From Campylobacter_A concisus_Y (lineage in GTDB: Bacteria > Campylobacterota > Campylobacteria > Campylobacterales > Campylobacteraceae), in NCBI RefSeq assembly GCF_902460415.1, contig NZ_CABPTY010000002.1, forward strand, positions 473,134-537,133: 64,000 nt of DNA, in the 5' to 3' direction. The first letter of the stretch is position 1. Each line of letters starts with the position of its first letter. The translations under genes were made by a program, and so were the position numbers. The notes under the pieces are model-generated. The model was not told the DNA's origin. It did no database searches and saw only the letters and a list, made by a program, of their open reading frames with translations. Positions 1-9,035 of this stretch are shown here, piece after piece.

Positions 1-246
1 CCGATATTTTCGCCAAATGCAAAGGATCTTAGGCTAAAAGTTAGCATCATCTCACTTCAAATAAGAGGCGACAAGGCCGAAGTTTCGCTAGCGTATGAGC
101 TATTTAACGCAAACGCCTCGCTAAAATCAGGCATGATCACAAAAGAAATTTTTTGTCCAGATCCAAGCTCAAGTACTATTTTTGATACGATAAATAAGGC
201 TACAAATTTAGCAATAGATACGCTAATCTCTGAAATAATCTCTTAA
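1..246 (+). CDS. Probable ABC-transport auxiliary lipoprotein, C-terminal fragment
   Basis: An open frame runs from the window edge to a TAA at 244-246 (81 residues visible). The upstream part, including any signal peptide, lies outside the window. The tail has the alternating strand pattern and final amphipathic helix (ending INKATNLAIDTLISEIIS) seen at the end of PqiC/MlaD-associated auxiliary lipoproteins of phospholipid ABC importers. This is inferred from a short C-terminus only. A hairpin follows at 255-280, and the next gene has its own promoter, so this gene probably ends a separate operon. Confidence 0.45.
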   Translation, partial: PIFSPNAKDLRLKVSIISLQIRGDKAEVSLAYELFNANASLKSGMITKEIFCPDPSSSTIFDTINKATNLAIDTLISEIIS

Positions 247-254
247 ATTTTCTT

Positions 255-280
255 GGCTGTAAATTTTTAAATTTATAGCC
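255..280 (+). terminator. Hairpin after the first gene, possible terminator
   Basis: Two 12-base arms (GGCTGTAAATTT and AAATTTATAGCC) are complementary apart from one G-U pair and are separated by two bases. The hairpin lies directly between the stop codon at 246 and the promoter at about 309. The following bases are only moderately T-rich, so it is a weak candidate for a Rho-independent terminator. Confidence 0.4.
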
Positions 281-299
281 AGAATAGCTTATTTTAAAG

Positions 300-316
300 A
301 CCTTTTGTTATAATGT
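300..316 (+). promoter_or_regulatory. Sigma-70 type promoter for the TrkA-like/aroB operon
   Basis: A perfect TATAAT at 309-314 is preceded by a T-rich stretch with TTTTGT, the usual form of Campylobacter vegetative promoters, which need no clear -35 box. It lies about 25 bases upstream of the first gene start at 340. The tight packing downstream suggests it drives genes up to about 8.4 kb. Confidence 0.7.
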
Positions 317-339
317 GAGCTTTAAAATACGGAGAATTG

Positions 340-1758
340 ATGAAGAAAATTTTAATAATCGCAGATGGAACTTTCGCAAGAAATTTTTTAAACAGACTGC
401 TTGAAACAAAATCAAATTTACATCACTATATCGTTGTTTCAAGTGAGGATTACAGTCAAAAATCAAATTATGAAAATTTTACATTTTACCAGTTTGACCC
501 AACTAGCCTCTCAAAGCTAAAAAGCGTGAGCGATGGCTATTTTAGTCAGTTTTGTATAGTTTGTGATGATAAAAATGAGGCGGTTGCTGTTTATGAAAAT
601 TTAAGACAGATCAGCACAAAGACCGAGACTGTTTTTATGAGTTCATGGGAGCTTGATGAAAAATGCAAAGAAATATTTGCAAGCGATAAACACTTAAGCG
701 TGGTTGATATCAGAGATATTGCAGCATCAAGGCTTATGGACTATTTACCAGATCTACCAGTTTTAGCTGATAATATCGGGCTTAGTGAGGGCGAGATCAT
801 GGAAGTTAAGGTGCCAATAGGTAGCTCTTATATGTATCGTCACATCAGCTCAGTAGCTCAAAAGAAATGGCGAATAGCTCTCATATATCGAGGCAGCGAG
901 ATCATCTTGCCAAAGCCAAATGTAATGATACAGCCAAGCGATATATTACTGATTGTTGGTGATCCAAATGTGCTTCAAAATGTTTACCGCTCGATTAAGC
1001 GTGAAAGTGGGCAGTTTCCAAGTCCGTTTGGTAGCAACATCTATGTGCTGATTGATATGATCTCAATGGACAAAGAGCGTGTTAGCAAGCTTATAAAGGA
1101 TAGCTTGTATTTGCATTCAAAGCTAAATAATAAACGCCTTTTTTTTAGAGTGATAAATCCAACTTTAGGTGAAAATTTAGATACTTTAAAAGCGATAAAA
1201 GAGAAAAACATCATCGTTTTGATGGATTATTTTAATAGTGATAACAAATCTATAAAACATGATGTGTTAAAGCACGATATCGGCCTAATCTTAAGCGATG
1301 ATAAGTACTTTTTTAAATTTAAAAAGCTATTTTATGAGCTAAAACTTCCAGTGCTAAAAACAGGTAAAATTTTGCTCTCAAATATAAAAGAGGGCGTTAT
1401 ACTAGGCGATCAAAGTCAAGAAGTGGAGAATCAATCAGCTGTGATAACAGACTGCTGTGCACAGCTTGATTTGGAGATGAAATTTTACTATTTTGATAAT
1501 AAGCATAGCGAAGATGAAGCGCTAAGAGAGCATTTTGAGAGCATTAGCGCGCTATTTTCTAAGCGTATAAAGATAGAAAATCACAATCTTAAAAATCCGC
1601 TTGTAAAACTAAAAAATACAAAAGATTTGCTTCATTTTGTAATGTTTACTAAAAGCGTGGCAAATGGTGGGGCATTTGCCTTTTTATCGACAAATTTAAA
1701 TAGGCTTTATGAAAAACTGAGCCAAAATGCACAGCTTTTTGTGCCAGTAAGTGAGTAA
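340..1758 (+). CDS. COG3400-type TrkA-like protein with Rossmann and RCK_C domains
   Basis: This is a 472-residue cytosolic protein with no membrane segment. Residues 1-130 look like a TrkA-N Rossmann fold (start MKKILIIADGTFARNF). Residues about 150-225 look like an RCK_C ligand domain (VPIGSSYMYRH...IQPSDILLIVGD). The C-terminal half is less familiar and may repeat the fold. Such proteins bind nucleotide and regulate potassium transport or channels, but no channel gene is adjacent. The MscS-type channel two genes downstream is a possible partner, by position only. The start chosen is ATG 340, five bases after GGAG at 331-334, rather than the in-frame TTG one codon earlier. Two bases separate it from aroB. 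Confidence 0.75.
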   Translation: MKKILIIADGTFARNFLNRLLETKSNLHHYIVVSSEDYSQKSNYENFTFYQFDPTSLSKLKSVSDGYFSQFCIVCDDKNEAVAVYENLRQISTKTETVFMSSWELDEKCKEIFASDKHLSVVDIRDIAASRLMDYLPDLPVLADNIGLSEGEIMEVKVPIGSSYMYRHISSVAQKKWRIALIYRGSEIILPKPNVMIQPSDILLIVGDPNVLQNVYRSIKRESGQFPSPFGSNIYVLIDMISMDKERVSKLIKDSLYLHSKLNNKRLFFRVINPTLGENLDTLKAIKEKNIIVLMDYFNSDNKSIKHDVLKHDIGLILSDDKYFFKFKKLFYELKLPVLKTGKILLSNIKEGVILGDQSQEVENQSAVITDCCAQLDLEMKFYYFDNKHSEDEALREHFESISALFSKRIKIENHNLKNPLVKLKNTKDLLHFVMFTKSVANGGAFAFLSTNLNRLYEKLSQNAQLFVPVSE

Positions 1759-1760
1759 AA

Positions 1761-2798
1761 ATGCAGATAAATTTAAATCTTAAAGAAAAAGCATCAAGCT
1801 ATAAAATTTATATAAACGAGCTTGAGAGACTAGAGCTAAAAGGCAAGGTTGGCATCGTTACAAACACTAAAGTAGCGGGGCTTCATCTTGAAAAGCTACT
1901 TAGTATTTTGAAGTGTGATGAGAAATTTATCATAAGTGTACCTGATGGCGAAGAGTATAAAAACCTTGAAACGGTAGAGCAAATTTTAGAGCAGCTTTTT
2001 GTGAGTAAATTTGATCGCTCGTCTACGCTAATCGCCTTTGGTGGTGGCGTCATAAGCGATATGACTGGCTTTGCGGCGAGCATCTATGAAAGAGGGATAA
2101 GCTTCATAAATATACCAACTACGCTTTTGGCGCAAGTTGATGCGAGTGTGGGCGGAAAGACTGGTGTGAATAATAAATTTGGCAAAAATTTAATAGGCTC
2201 TTTTTATCAGCCAAAGGCAGTTTTTTGCGAGATAAATTTCTTAAAGACATTGCCAAAGAGAGAATTTGCAGCTGGCGTGGCTGAGGCTTTAAAGATGGCA
2301 ATAACTTTCGATAAAGAGATGTTTGATTGGCTAAAAAGCGTAAATTTAGATGATGAAAACTTAGCTAAGCTGGTTGAAAAGTCGGTAATTTTAAAAGCAA
2401 AAGTGGTTGAACAAGATGAGAAAGAAAAATGGTTAAGAGCCATCCTAAACTACGGACATACCTTTGCTCACGTTATAGAAAATGAGACAAATTATAAAGA
2501 ATTTTTACACGGCGAAGCGGTGGCAATAGGCATGAATATGGCAAATCGCTTAAGTGTAAAACTAGGGCTCATGAGCGAGGCAGAAGCAGAGAATATCAAA
2601 CAGGTTTTGGTAAAATTTGGCCTTCCAGTAAGCTACAAAATAGAAAATGAATATGCATTTTACGAGGCATTTTTTATGGATAAAAAGACAAAAGATGATA
2701 AGATAAATTTCATCATTGCAGATAAAATCGGCAGTGCGATCATCAAAAATGACGTCAAAAAAGAAGATGTTTTAAAAATTTTAAGAGAATTTAAATGA
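1761..2798 (+). CDS. aroB: 3-dehydroquinate synthase
   Basis: Second step of the shikimate pathway: converts DAHP to 3-dehydroquinate, using NAD and a divalent metal in the cytoplasm. The length (345 aa) is normal. Diagnostic motifs are the nucleotide-binding GGGVISDMTGFAAS near residue 94, the active-site run DASVGGKTGVN near 127, and the metal-ligand histidines in NYGHTFAH (about 231-238) and HGEAVAIGM (about 250). The stop overlaps the start of the MscS gene by four bases (ATGA), so the two are translationally coupled. aroB next to an MscS channel and mtaB is a familiar Campylobacter order. Confidence 0.96.
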   Translation: MQINLNLKEKASSYKIYINELERLELKGKVGIVTNTKVAGLHLEKLLSILKCDEKFIISVPDGEEYKNLETVEQILEQLFVSKFDRSSTLIAFGGGVISDMTGFAASIYERGISFINIPTTLLAQVDASVGGKTGVNNKFGKNLIGSFYQPKAVFCEINFLKTLPKREFAAGVAEALKMAITFDKEMFDWLKSVNLDDENLAKLVEKSVILKAKVVEQDEKEKWLRAILNYGHTFAHVIENETNYKEFLHGEAVAIGMNMANRLSVKLGLMSEAEAENIKQVLVKFGLPVSYKIENEYAFYEAFFMDKKTKDDKINFIIADKIGSAIIKNDVKKEDVLKILREFK

Positions 2799-4384
2799 AA
2801 AAGATCATAGCTTTACTACTTTTTTGCTTTGCCATTTACGCTGAGGAGAACGTTACGCTTGAGCAAAATGGCTCGCAAAATTTACAAAATAACGAGCTTG
2901 TAAAAGATATTTCAAATCTAGATAACTCCCTAAAAAACAATATCTGGATCACAAGGTATGCTAACTATAACACTTATCAAAGGCTTATTGATGAGCTTGA
3001 AAAAAATGAAAATGAACTAAAGAAACTGGACAAAAGCTCAAGAAGAGGCAGCGATATCATAAAGAGAATCCAAACTCTAAAAGAGCAGATAAATTTACTA
3101 AAAGAGTATGAAAAAACGCCATTTTCAAATATGTTAGCAGCTCCTGAAATGGATACTCCACCAAGGATAACAAGTCCTGTTGCACTTATATCTGGCTTTT
3201 CGTATATCAAAAAGATAAAGAGTGATAAGATTGAGTATCAAAGGCATATAAAAGAGCTTGATACGCTTTTAGAAAAGCTTGAAACAAAAGAGAATTTACT
3301 AAATAGACTAAATTTGATCGAAGAAAATGAACAAAATAGAGAAAGCCTAAACTTGGTAAAACAAGAAATAGGCGACTTTAAAGCGGCAAAACAGATCGCT
3401 GATACAACTTATAATGTCTATGAAAAAAGGGCTGATGAGGCTATAAATTTAACCACCTCTGATATAAAAGCTCAGTTTTTAAGCATGGGCTATACAGCTA
3501 TCATCATCCTTTTGACGATCGGACTAACATTTATCGCTAAATTTATCGTTAAAAGAACGATTACTGATAATGAGAGATTTTACACGGTCAATAAATTTTT
3601 AAACGTTTTGAATATCACCGTTATCATCATAATCTTACTCTTTTCATATATCGAAAACGTCACATATCTAGTAACCGTGCTAGGTTTTGCTTCAGCTGGT
3701 ATCGCCATTGCGATGAAAGATATGTTTATGAGTATGCTTGGCTGGATGGTGATCATGTTTGGTGGCTCTATACATGTGGGCGATAGGATCAGAGTACTTC
3801 ATGATGGTAGTGAATTTGTGGGCGATGTGATCGATATCTCTTTACTTAGGCTGACTGTTTTTGAGGATGTTAGCTACTCGACTTATAAGACAAACCGCCG
3901 TGCAGGTAGAATTATCTTTGTGCCAAATAACTATATCTTTACCGACCTCATCGCAAACTATGCTCATTATGGCATGAAGACCGTTTGGGATGGCATAGAT
4001 ATCATGATAAGTTTTGATAGTAACCATAAAAAAGCCGTCTATCTAGCAAGAAATGTCGTTAAAAAATACTCAAAAGGCTATACCGATATCGCAAAACGCC
4101 AGATGAATAAACTAAGAAGTCAATACAGCATCAAAAATCCAAATGTCGAGCCAAGAATTTATACATTTTTTGAGCCTTATGGTATAAATGTCTCATGCTG
4201 GTATATGGCAAATTCTTATGCGACTTTGGCTCTTAGAAGTACTATTAGTGCTGAGATTATAGAAGCATTTTTAGCTCAAGATGATATAAAGATCGCTTAT
4301 CCAACACAAACTATGTTTATAGGCAAAAAAGAAAATCCAAGCGATCATACCGCTCACAGCGAGCAAGAGAGTGAAAATTCTTAA
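2795..4384 (+). CDS. Mechanosensitive ion channel, MscS family, with long periplasmic N-terminus
   Basis: A 529-residue inner-membrane protein. A signal peptide (MKKIIALLLFCFAIYAEE) precedes a Lys/Glu-rich coiled-coil periplasmic region of about 200 residues. Membrane helices follow at about 229-250, 268-290 and 293-325. The last carries the MscS pore signature (AGIAIAMKDMFMSMLGW, then GGSIHVGDRIRV), followed by the cytoplasmic beta and alpha/beta domains. It resembles the larger MscK/YbdG-like members more than minimal MscS. Its expected role is release of osmolytes on hypo-osmotic shock. It overlaps aroB by four bases and mtaB by one, so it is almost certainly in the same operon. Confidence 0.88.
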   Translation: MKKIIALLLFCFAIYAEENVTLEQNGSQNLQNNELVKDISNLDNSLKNNIWITRYANYNTYQRLIDELEKNENELKKLDKSSRRGSDIIKRIQTLKEQINLLKEYEKTPFSNMLAAPEMDTPPRITSPVALISGFSYIKKIKSDKIEYQRHIKELDTLLEKLETKENLLNRLNLIEENEQNRESLNLVKQEIGDFKAAKQIADTTYNVYEKRADEAINLTTSDIKAQFLSMGYTAIIILLTIGLTFIAKFIVKRTITDNERFYTVNKFLNVLNITVIIIILLFSYIENVTYLVTVLGFASAGIAIAMKDMFMSMLGWMVIMFGGSIHVGDRIRVLHDGSEFVGDVIDISLLRLTVFEDVSYSTYKTNRRAGRIIFVPNNYIFTDLIANYAHYGMKTVWDGIDIMISFDSNHKKAVYLARNVVKKYSKGYTDIAKRQMNKLRSQYSIKNPNVEPRIYTFFEPYGINVSCWYMANSYATLALRSTISAEIIEAFLAQDDIKIAYPTQTMFIGKKENPSDHTAHSEQESENS

Positions 4385-5622
4385 TGCAAAAGATATTTTT
4401 TAAAACATTTGGGTGTCGTACAAATATCTATGATACTGAGCTTTTAAAAAGCTACATCAAGGACTACGAGATCACAAATGATGAAGAGAGTGCTGATATC
4501 GTGGTCATAAACTCATGCACTGTTACAAATTCTGCCGATAGCGGTGTCAGAAACTACATAAACGGCGTAAAAAGGCGCGGGGCAAAGGTGGTGCTGACTG
4601 GATGTGGCGCGGTTAGCAAGGGCAAAGAACTTTTTAATAGCGGTATATTTGGCGTGCTAGGAGCCAGTAAAAAGAGTGATCTAAATGAGCTTTTAAAGCA
4701 AGAAAAACCATTTTTTGAGCTTGGGAATTTAAACTCAGTTGATAAAAATATAGTTACAAATTATGAAAATCACACTAAGGCTTTTATAAAGATTCAAGAA
4801 GGCTGCAACTTTAGCTGCAGCTACTGCATCATCCCTTCGGTCCGCGGTAAGGCTAGAAGCATGGATGAGGCCATGATATTAAAAGAGGCAAGAATTTTAG
4901 CCCAAAACGGCTATAATGAGCTCGTACTAACTGGCACAAATATAGGTAGTTACGGTAAAGATACAAATAGCTCTCTTGGTAAGCTTTTGGCAAACTTAGG
5001 TAAAATTTCTGGCATTAGACGCATTAGACTTGGAAGCATTGAGCCAAGCCAGATAGATGAGAGCTTTAGAGAAATTTTAAAAGAGGAGTGGCTGGAGCGC
5101 CATCTTCACATCGCACTTCAGCACACGAGTCAGGCTATGCTAAAGATCATGCGAAGACGAAATAACGCATTTAGTGATTTGGAGCTTTTTAATGAGCTAA
5201 GTTCTCTTGGCTTTGCCCTTGGTACGGACTATATCGTGGGTCATCCTGGTGAGAGTGAGGAGATATGGACAGAGGCTGTGGAAAATTTTAAGAAATTTCC
5301 TATCACACATCTGCACGCTTTTGTCTATTCGCCAAGGCGTGATACGCACTCAGCTACGCTAAAAAGCGATGTCAGCGGTGATGTGGCAAAAAGTAGGCTA
5401 AAAATTTTACAAGGCATAGCTTTGCAAAATAATGAAAATTTTAGAAAAAAGCATAACGGAGCTTTGAAAATTTTAGTCGAGCAAAAAAATAGTGAGTTTT
5501 ACGAAGGTTTTGATCAGTTTTACAACAAAGCTAAAATTTTAAGCCAAAAAGATATAACAAAAGAGTGGGTGGAGGTAAGCGAATATGAAGTTAAGCCAGA
5601 TGCCAATTATGCAAAAATTTAA
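4384..5622 (+). CDS. mtaB: tRNA t6A37 methylthiotransferase MtaB (MiaB-like radical SAM enzyme)
   Basis: Adds a methylthio group to t6A at position 37 of ANN-decoding tRNAs. It is 412 aa. The N-terminal UPF0004 domain has cysteines for the auxiliary cluster (FKTFGCRTN, INSCTVTN, LTGCGAV). The radical-SAM core has CNFSCSYC near residue 141, followed by IPSVRGKARS. The C-terminal RNA-binding TRAM domain seen in many MiaB proteins is short or absent. The first cysteine motif (GCRTN rather than GCQMN) favours MtaB over MiaB or RimO. The start overlaps the MscS stop by one base (TAATG). The next gene starts inside its last 38 bases. Confidence 0.88.
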   Translation: MQKIFFKTFGCRTNIYDTELLKSYIKDYEITNDEESADIVVINSCTVTNSADSGVRNYINGVKRRGAKVVLTGCGAVSKGKELFNSGIFGVLGASKKSDLNELLKQEKPFFELGNLNSVDKNIVTNYENHTKAFIKIQEGCNFSCSYCIIPSVRGKARSMDEAMILKEARILAQNGYNELVLTGTNIGSYGKDTNSSLGKLLANLGKISGIRRIRLGSIEPSQIDESFREILKEEWLERHLHIALQHTSQAMLKIMRRRNNAFSDLELFNELSSLGFALGTDYIVGHPGESEEIWTEAVENFKKFPITHLHAFVYSPRRDTHSATLKSDVSGDVAKSRLKILQGIALQNNENFRKKHNGALKILVEQKNSEFYEGFDQFYNKAKILSQKDITKEWVEVSEYEVKPDANYAKI

Positions 5623-7261
5623 ATTTAATAAGAAAAATATCCTAATAATCGCAGCTGTCGCATTAATCAGCGTGCTGTTATTTGCCGTTAGTAAAGAACC
5701 ACGAAATATCACATATTCGCAATATATGCAGCTAATGGATGGAAATTTTATAGACCGCGCTGTAATCGATGACGATGAAGTAGTGCTTTATGCACAAAAC
5801 AATCGTTTTTCAATCATAAAAGAGGGCATCGATCTAAAAGAGCTTATCAAAAAAGTGCCTGTTGAAAAGACTAAGCAATACATCACTCCTGGCATGATCT
5901 GGGGATTTATCATCTTTGTCTGCTTTGTGCTTTGGTACGCTTATATCTTTAGAAGCATCAGAAAAAAAGAGGAGAGCTTGCTTAGCAAAAAAGAGGGTGC
6001 ATTTGAGATAGAGAGCGTGCTAAATCAAAACACTATGCCAGTCATCTCAAATGTGAGATTTAGCGATGTAGCTGGTATTAGTGAGGTTAAAAGCGAGCTT
6101 AGCGAGATAGTTGATTTTCTAAAAAATCCACAAAAATATAGAAATTTTGGTATCAAAATGCCAAAAGGTGTGCTGATGATAGGCCCTCCAGGCGTTGGTA
6201 AGACGCTTGTGGCAAAGGCAGTTGCTGGCGAGGCAAATGTGCCATTTTTTTATCAAAATGGTGCAAGCTTTGTTCAAATTTATGTTGGTATGGGTGCAAA
6301 GAGAGTGCGAGAGCTTTTTAGTAGAGCCAAGTCCTATGCGCCCTCAATCATCTTTATCGACGAGATAGACGCCGTTGGTAAGAGTAGGGGCGGGACTAGA
6401 AACGACGAGCGAGAAGCCACGCTAAATCAGCTACTAACTGAGATGGATGGCTTTGAAGATAACTCAGGCGTCATCGTCATAGCTGCTACAAATAGGATCG
6501 AGATGATCGATGAGGCACTACTTAGATCAGGGCGTTTTGATAGGAGAATTTTTCTTTCTATGCCTGATTTTAACGACAGGGTGGCGATCTTAAACACATA
6601 TCTAAAAGATAAAAACTGCGAAGTGGCGGCTGAGGATATCGCTAAAATGAGCGTTGGCTTTTCAGGTGCGGCACTTAGTACACTTGTAAATGAAGCTGCG
6701 ATAAATGCCCTAAGAAACGGCGAGAGCGTGCTTAAAATGAGGGACTTTGAGGCTGTTTTAAATAAGGTCTTGCTCGGTAAGAAAAAGGTGCTAAGCTATA
6801 GCGAAAACGAGAAGAAAATTCAAGCCATCTATCAAGGAGCAAAGGCACTAAGTGCTTATTGGTTTGATGTGAAATTTGAAAAAATTTCTCTTATAGAAGA
6901 TAGGTTTATGGCCACAGAGCAAGAGATCGAGTCAAAGTCGCAGATGATATCTCGTATCAAGGTGCTCATCGCTGGTATGTGCAAGCTTGAGATAGATGAA
7001 AACGACATCTTTACAAACTCAAGTAGTGATCTAAATTTAGCCAAAGAGATCGCTTCAAAGATGGTTTATGAATATGGCATGGGAAGCTCTTTCGTGCCAA
7101 ATCCAAACGATGTAGAAGAAATTTTAAAACAAGCAAAAGAGGAGATCACATCCTTTTTGAAAGGCACAAATGAGCAGATTGCAAAGATAAGCTCACATCT
7201 GCTAGCATACGAGAGCGTAGACAAAGAGATGCTGGCGAAAATTTTAAATGAAAACTACTAA
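5585..7261 (+). CDS. FtsH-like membrane AAA ATPase without the zinc-protease motif
   Basis: 558 aa, shorter than typical FtsH (about 640). It has two N-terminal membrane segments (about 15-33 and 106-124) around a small periplasmic domain, then a complete AAA module: Walker A GPPGVGKT, pore loop FVQIYVGMGA, Walker B SIIFIDEID, and second region of homology TNRIEMIDEALLRSGRFDRR. Where FtsH has HEAGH, this protein reads YQGAKAL (residues 416-422), so both zinc histidines and the catalytic glutamate are missing. The position of the third ligand, an aspartate in SSSDLNLAKE (about 482), is kept. It is therefore likely an ATPase or unfoldase/chaperone, not a protease. The start ATG has GGAGG nine bases upstream and lies within the 3' end of mtaB. 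Confidence 0.85.
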   Translation: MKLSQMPIMQKFKFNKKNILIIAAVALISVLLFAVSKEPRNITYSQYMQLMDGNFIDRAVIDDDEVVLYAQNNRFSIIKEGIDLKELIKKVPVEKTKQYITPGMIWGFIIFVCFVLWYAYIFRSIRKKEESLLSKKEGAFEIESVLNQNTMPVISNVRFSDVAGISEVKSELSEIVDFLKNPQKYRNFGIKMPKGVLMIGPPGVGKTLVAKAVAGEANVPFFYQNGASFVQIYVGMGAKRVRELFSRAKSYAPSIIFIDEIDAVGKSRGGTRNDEREATLNQLLTEMDGFEDNSGVIVIAATNRIEMIDEALLRSGRFDRRIFLSMPDFNDRVAILNTYLKDKNCEVAAEDIAKMSVGFSGAALSTLVNEAAINALRNGESVLKMRDFEAVLNKVLLGKKKVLSYSENEKKIQAIYQGAKALSAYWFDVKFEKISLIEDRFMATEQEIESKSQMISRIKVLIAGMCKLEIDENDIFTNSSSDLNLAKEIASKMVYEYGMGSSFVPNPNDVEEILKQAKEEITSFLKGTNEQIAKISSHLLAYESVDKEMLAKILNENY

Positions 7262-7271
7262 AGGAGAAAAA

Positions 7272-7811
7272 GTGAAAGCAAAAATAGGTATATTAACCCT
7301 TTCTGACCGTGCAAGCGAAGGCACATACGAGGACAAATCAGGCCCAGCAATCAAAGAGGTGCTTGATAGCTGGATAGTGAGCGAGCGTGAGTACTTTTAC
7401 GAGGTTATACCAGATGAGTTTGAGCTGATAAAAGAGAGGCTTGTGCACATGGTAGACGTGCTTGGCTGCGACCTTGTGCTAACTACCGGTGGTACAGGAC
7501 CGGCGGTGAGAGATGTTACTCCAGAGGCTACTGAGGCGGTTTGCGAGAAGATGATGCCAGGCTTTGGTGAGCTAATGAGAGCTGCAAGCCTGCAATACGT
7601 CCCAACAGCGATCCTATCACGCCAAACAGCAGGCATCAGAGGCCACGCGCTCATCATAAATTTACCAGGCCAGCCAAAGGCGATAAAAGAGTGCTTGGAG
7701 CCAATTTTTCCAGCGGTGCCATATTGTATCGATCTAATAGGTGGTGCATTTATCGAGACTGATGAAAACGTGATGAAAGTTTTCCGCCCAAAACAAAAGA
7801 AAATCTCGTAA
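7272..7811 (+). CDS. mogA: Molybdopterin adenylyltransferase
   Basis: Activates molybdopterin by adenylylation before molybdate insertion by MoeA; a cytoplasmic molybdenum-cofactor step. It is 179 aa from the GTG at 7272, which follows AAGGAG at 7261-7266; an ATG eight codons upstream lies inside the preceding gene and is less likely. Motifs are ILTLSDRASEGTYEDKSGP at the start, the MoCF signature TTGGTGPAVRDVTPEAT (about 75-92) and LPGQPKAIKECL near the C-terminus. Its functional partner MoeA is encoded at 18882-20042 on the other strand. It is one base from the following membrane-protein gene. Confidence 0.93.
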   Translation: MKAKIGILTLSDRASEGTYEDKSGPAIKEVLDSWIVSEREYFYEVIPDEFELIKERLVHMVDVLGCDLVLTTGGTGPAVRDVTPEATEAVCEKMMPGFGELMRAASLQYVPTAILSRQTAGIRGHALIINLPGQPKAIKECLEPIFPAVPYCIDLIGGAFIETDENVMKVFRPKQKKIS

Positions 7812-8381
7812 ATGAGTTTGACAGATAGCCTAAATTTAAAAGCCACTGCCTTTGCAAATAGGTGGCGACTTATTATTAAAATTTGGCTTGTTTTTTCTTT
7901 TTTATCCTATGCGCTGGCCTACTATCTTGGGTTAGAGGTTTTTGGCTTTATCTCTGCCATTTCTATCTTTGGCTGTGTTTGCCTGCTAGCCTTTAGCTCA
8001 CTTCTTTGGTTTATCGCTAGCCTTGTATTTTTGCAACCTTTGGTATTTTTACTACTTGAAAAATTTGATGAAAGCATTACTGTTTATGCTTTAGCCTGCT
8101 CAATTTGGCTACTTGGCTGGATCACTTTGTCGCTTGTGGTCGATGATAAATTTGCAAGACTGGGAAATGACATCTTGCTAAAGATCTCTCGCATAGTTCT
8201 TGTTGGCGAGTTTGCCTTGCTATATTTTTTTAACTACAACAGCAGCCTTGACATAGAGACTTTAATAAAGTCAAATTTGACAAAGTCGCTACTTTTAGTG
8301 CTAAACTCCTATATGCTGCCATCGCTTGTGACGCTACTTATATTTGATATAAAAACATATATCGCTAGCAAAAATGAGTAA
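7812..8381 (+). CDS. Unknown integral membrane protein
   Basis: 189 aa, with five or six hydrophobic segments (about 21-42, 44-75, 78-85, 92-110, 125-142 and 160-180) and almost no conserved-looking polar motif. Leu/Phe/Ala-rich composition and a short basic N-terminus suggest an inner-membrane location. I do not recognise the family. It begins immediately after the mogA stop, so it is likely the last gene of the aroB-mogA operon. It is convergent with thiE. Confidence 0.7.
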   Translation: MSLTDSLNLKATAFANRWRLIIKIWLVFSFLSYALAYYLGLEVFGFISAISIFGCVCLLAFSSLLWFIASLVFLQPLVFLLLEKFDESITVYALACSIWLLGWITLSLVVDDKFARLGNDILLKISRIVLVGEFALLYFFNYNSSLDIETLIKSNLTKSLLLVLNSYMLPSLVTLLIFDIKTYIASKNE

Positions 8382-8417
8382 AATTTTACGTATTATTTTA
8401 TGTAATTTATACTAAAT

Positions 8418-9035
8418 TTAGCCGTTTTTGCTCTCTGCTATCTTTTTTATAAGCTCCATATCGCCGTTCATTGCTAGGCTCATGAAGCAAATGCCGTTTG
8501 CTCCAGCTTTTATGACCTCTTTGTAGTTCCCGCTATCTAGTCCACCAAGTGCGTAAATTTCTTTATTAAAGCTTTTTAGCTCGCTTATAAAATTTAACCC
8601 CTTTGGCTCTAAATCTGCCTTGCAAGAGGTGGCAAATATATGAGAAGCAACCAGCACATCAGCGATAGAGGCTGAAATTTTAGCTTGTTCTAGGTCGTGA
8701 GCTGGGGCGTAAATTTTTGCTGTTTTTCTAAATTCATCTAAAAAAACGCCGTGATTTTTAAAAAAATCAAGCTGCGCTGAAGTGAGCCAAAAGTCACTCT
8801 TTAGCTTGCAAGCTACGTCAAAAAATTGATTAATGATAAATTTCTTGCGGTAGTTTTCACAAATTTGAGCCACAACCCTAGCAAGATCATAAAAATCAGC
8901 TTCATTTAGCCCCTTTGCACGAAGCAAAATTTCATCCACGCCAGCCTTCTTGCAAAGTAGCTGGATCCTTTTTAAAAAATCATTACCCTCATAGCTATCA
9001 AAGTCAGCCACGCAGAGAATTTTAAACAAAGACAT
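8418..9035 (-). CDS. thiE: Thiamine phosphate synthase-like protein (ThiE/TenI family)
   Basis: Expected to join hydroxymethylpyrimidine diphosphate and thiazole phosphate to give thiamine phosphate. 205 aa, TIM-barrel pattern, with a phosphate/substrate strand (ILLRAKGL) and the late-barrel glycine loop ALGGLDSGN (about 163-171). Several ThiE motifs are weak: the usual HLGQ(D/E)D loop is replaced by WLTSAQLDF, and the TxTK region reads FATSCKADLEPKGL. TenI-like function therefore cannot be excluded. It is the last gene of thiSFGHE, starting 14 bases inside the thiH end, which supports a role in thiamine synthesis. Confidence 0.75.
   Translation of the reverse strand: MSLFKILCVADFDSYEGNDFLKRIQLLCKKAGVDEILLRAKGLNEADFYDLARVVAQICENYRKKFIINQFFDVACKLKSDFWLTSAQLDFFKNHGVFLDEFRKTAKIYAPAHDLEQAKISASIADVLVASHIFATSCKADLEPKGLNFISELKSFNKEIYALGGLDSGNYKEVIKAGANGICFMSLAMNGDMELIKKIAESKNG

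Noticed and set aside
7397..7846. 149-codon minus-strand frame
   Set aside because: It is fully antisense to mogA, whose family motifs are clear.
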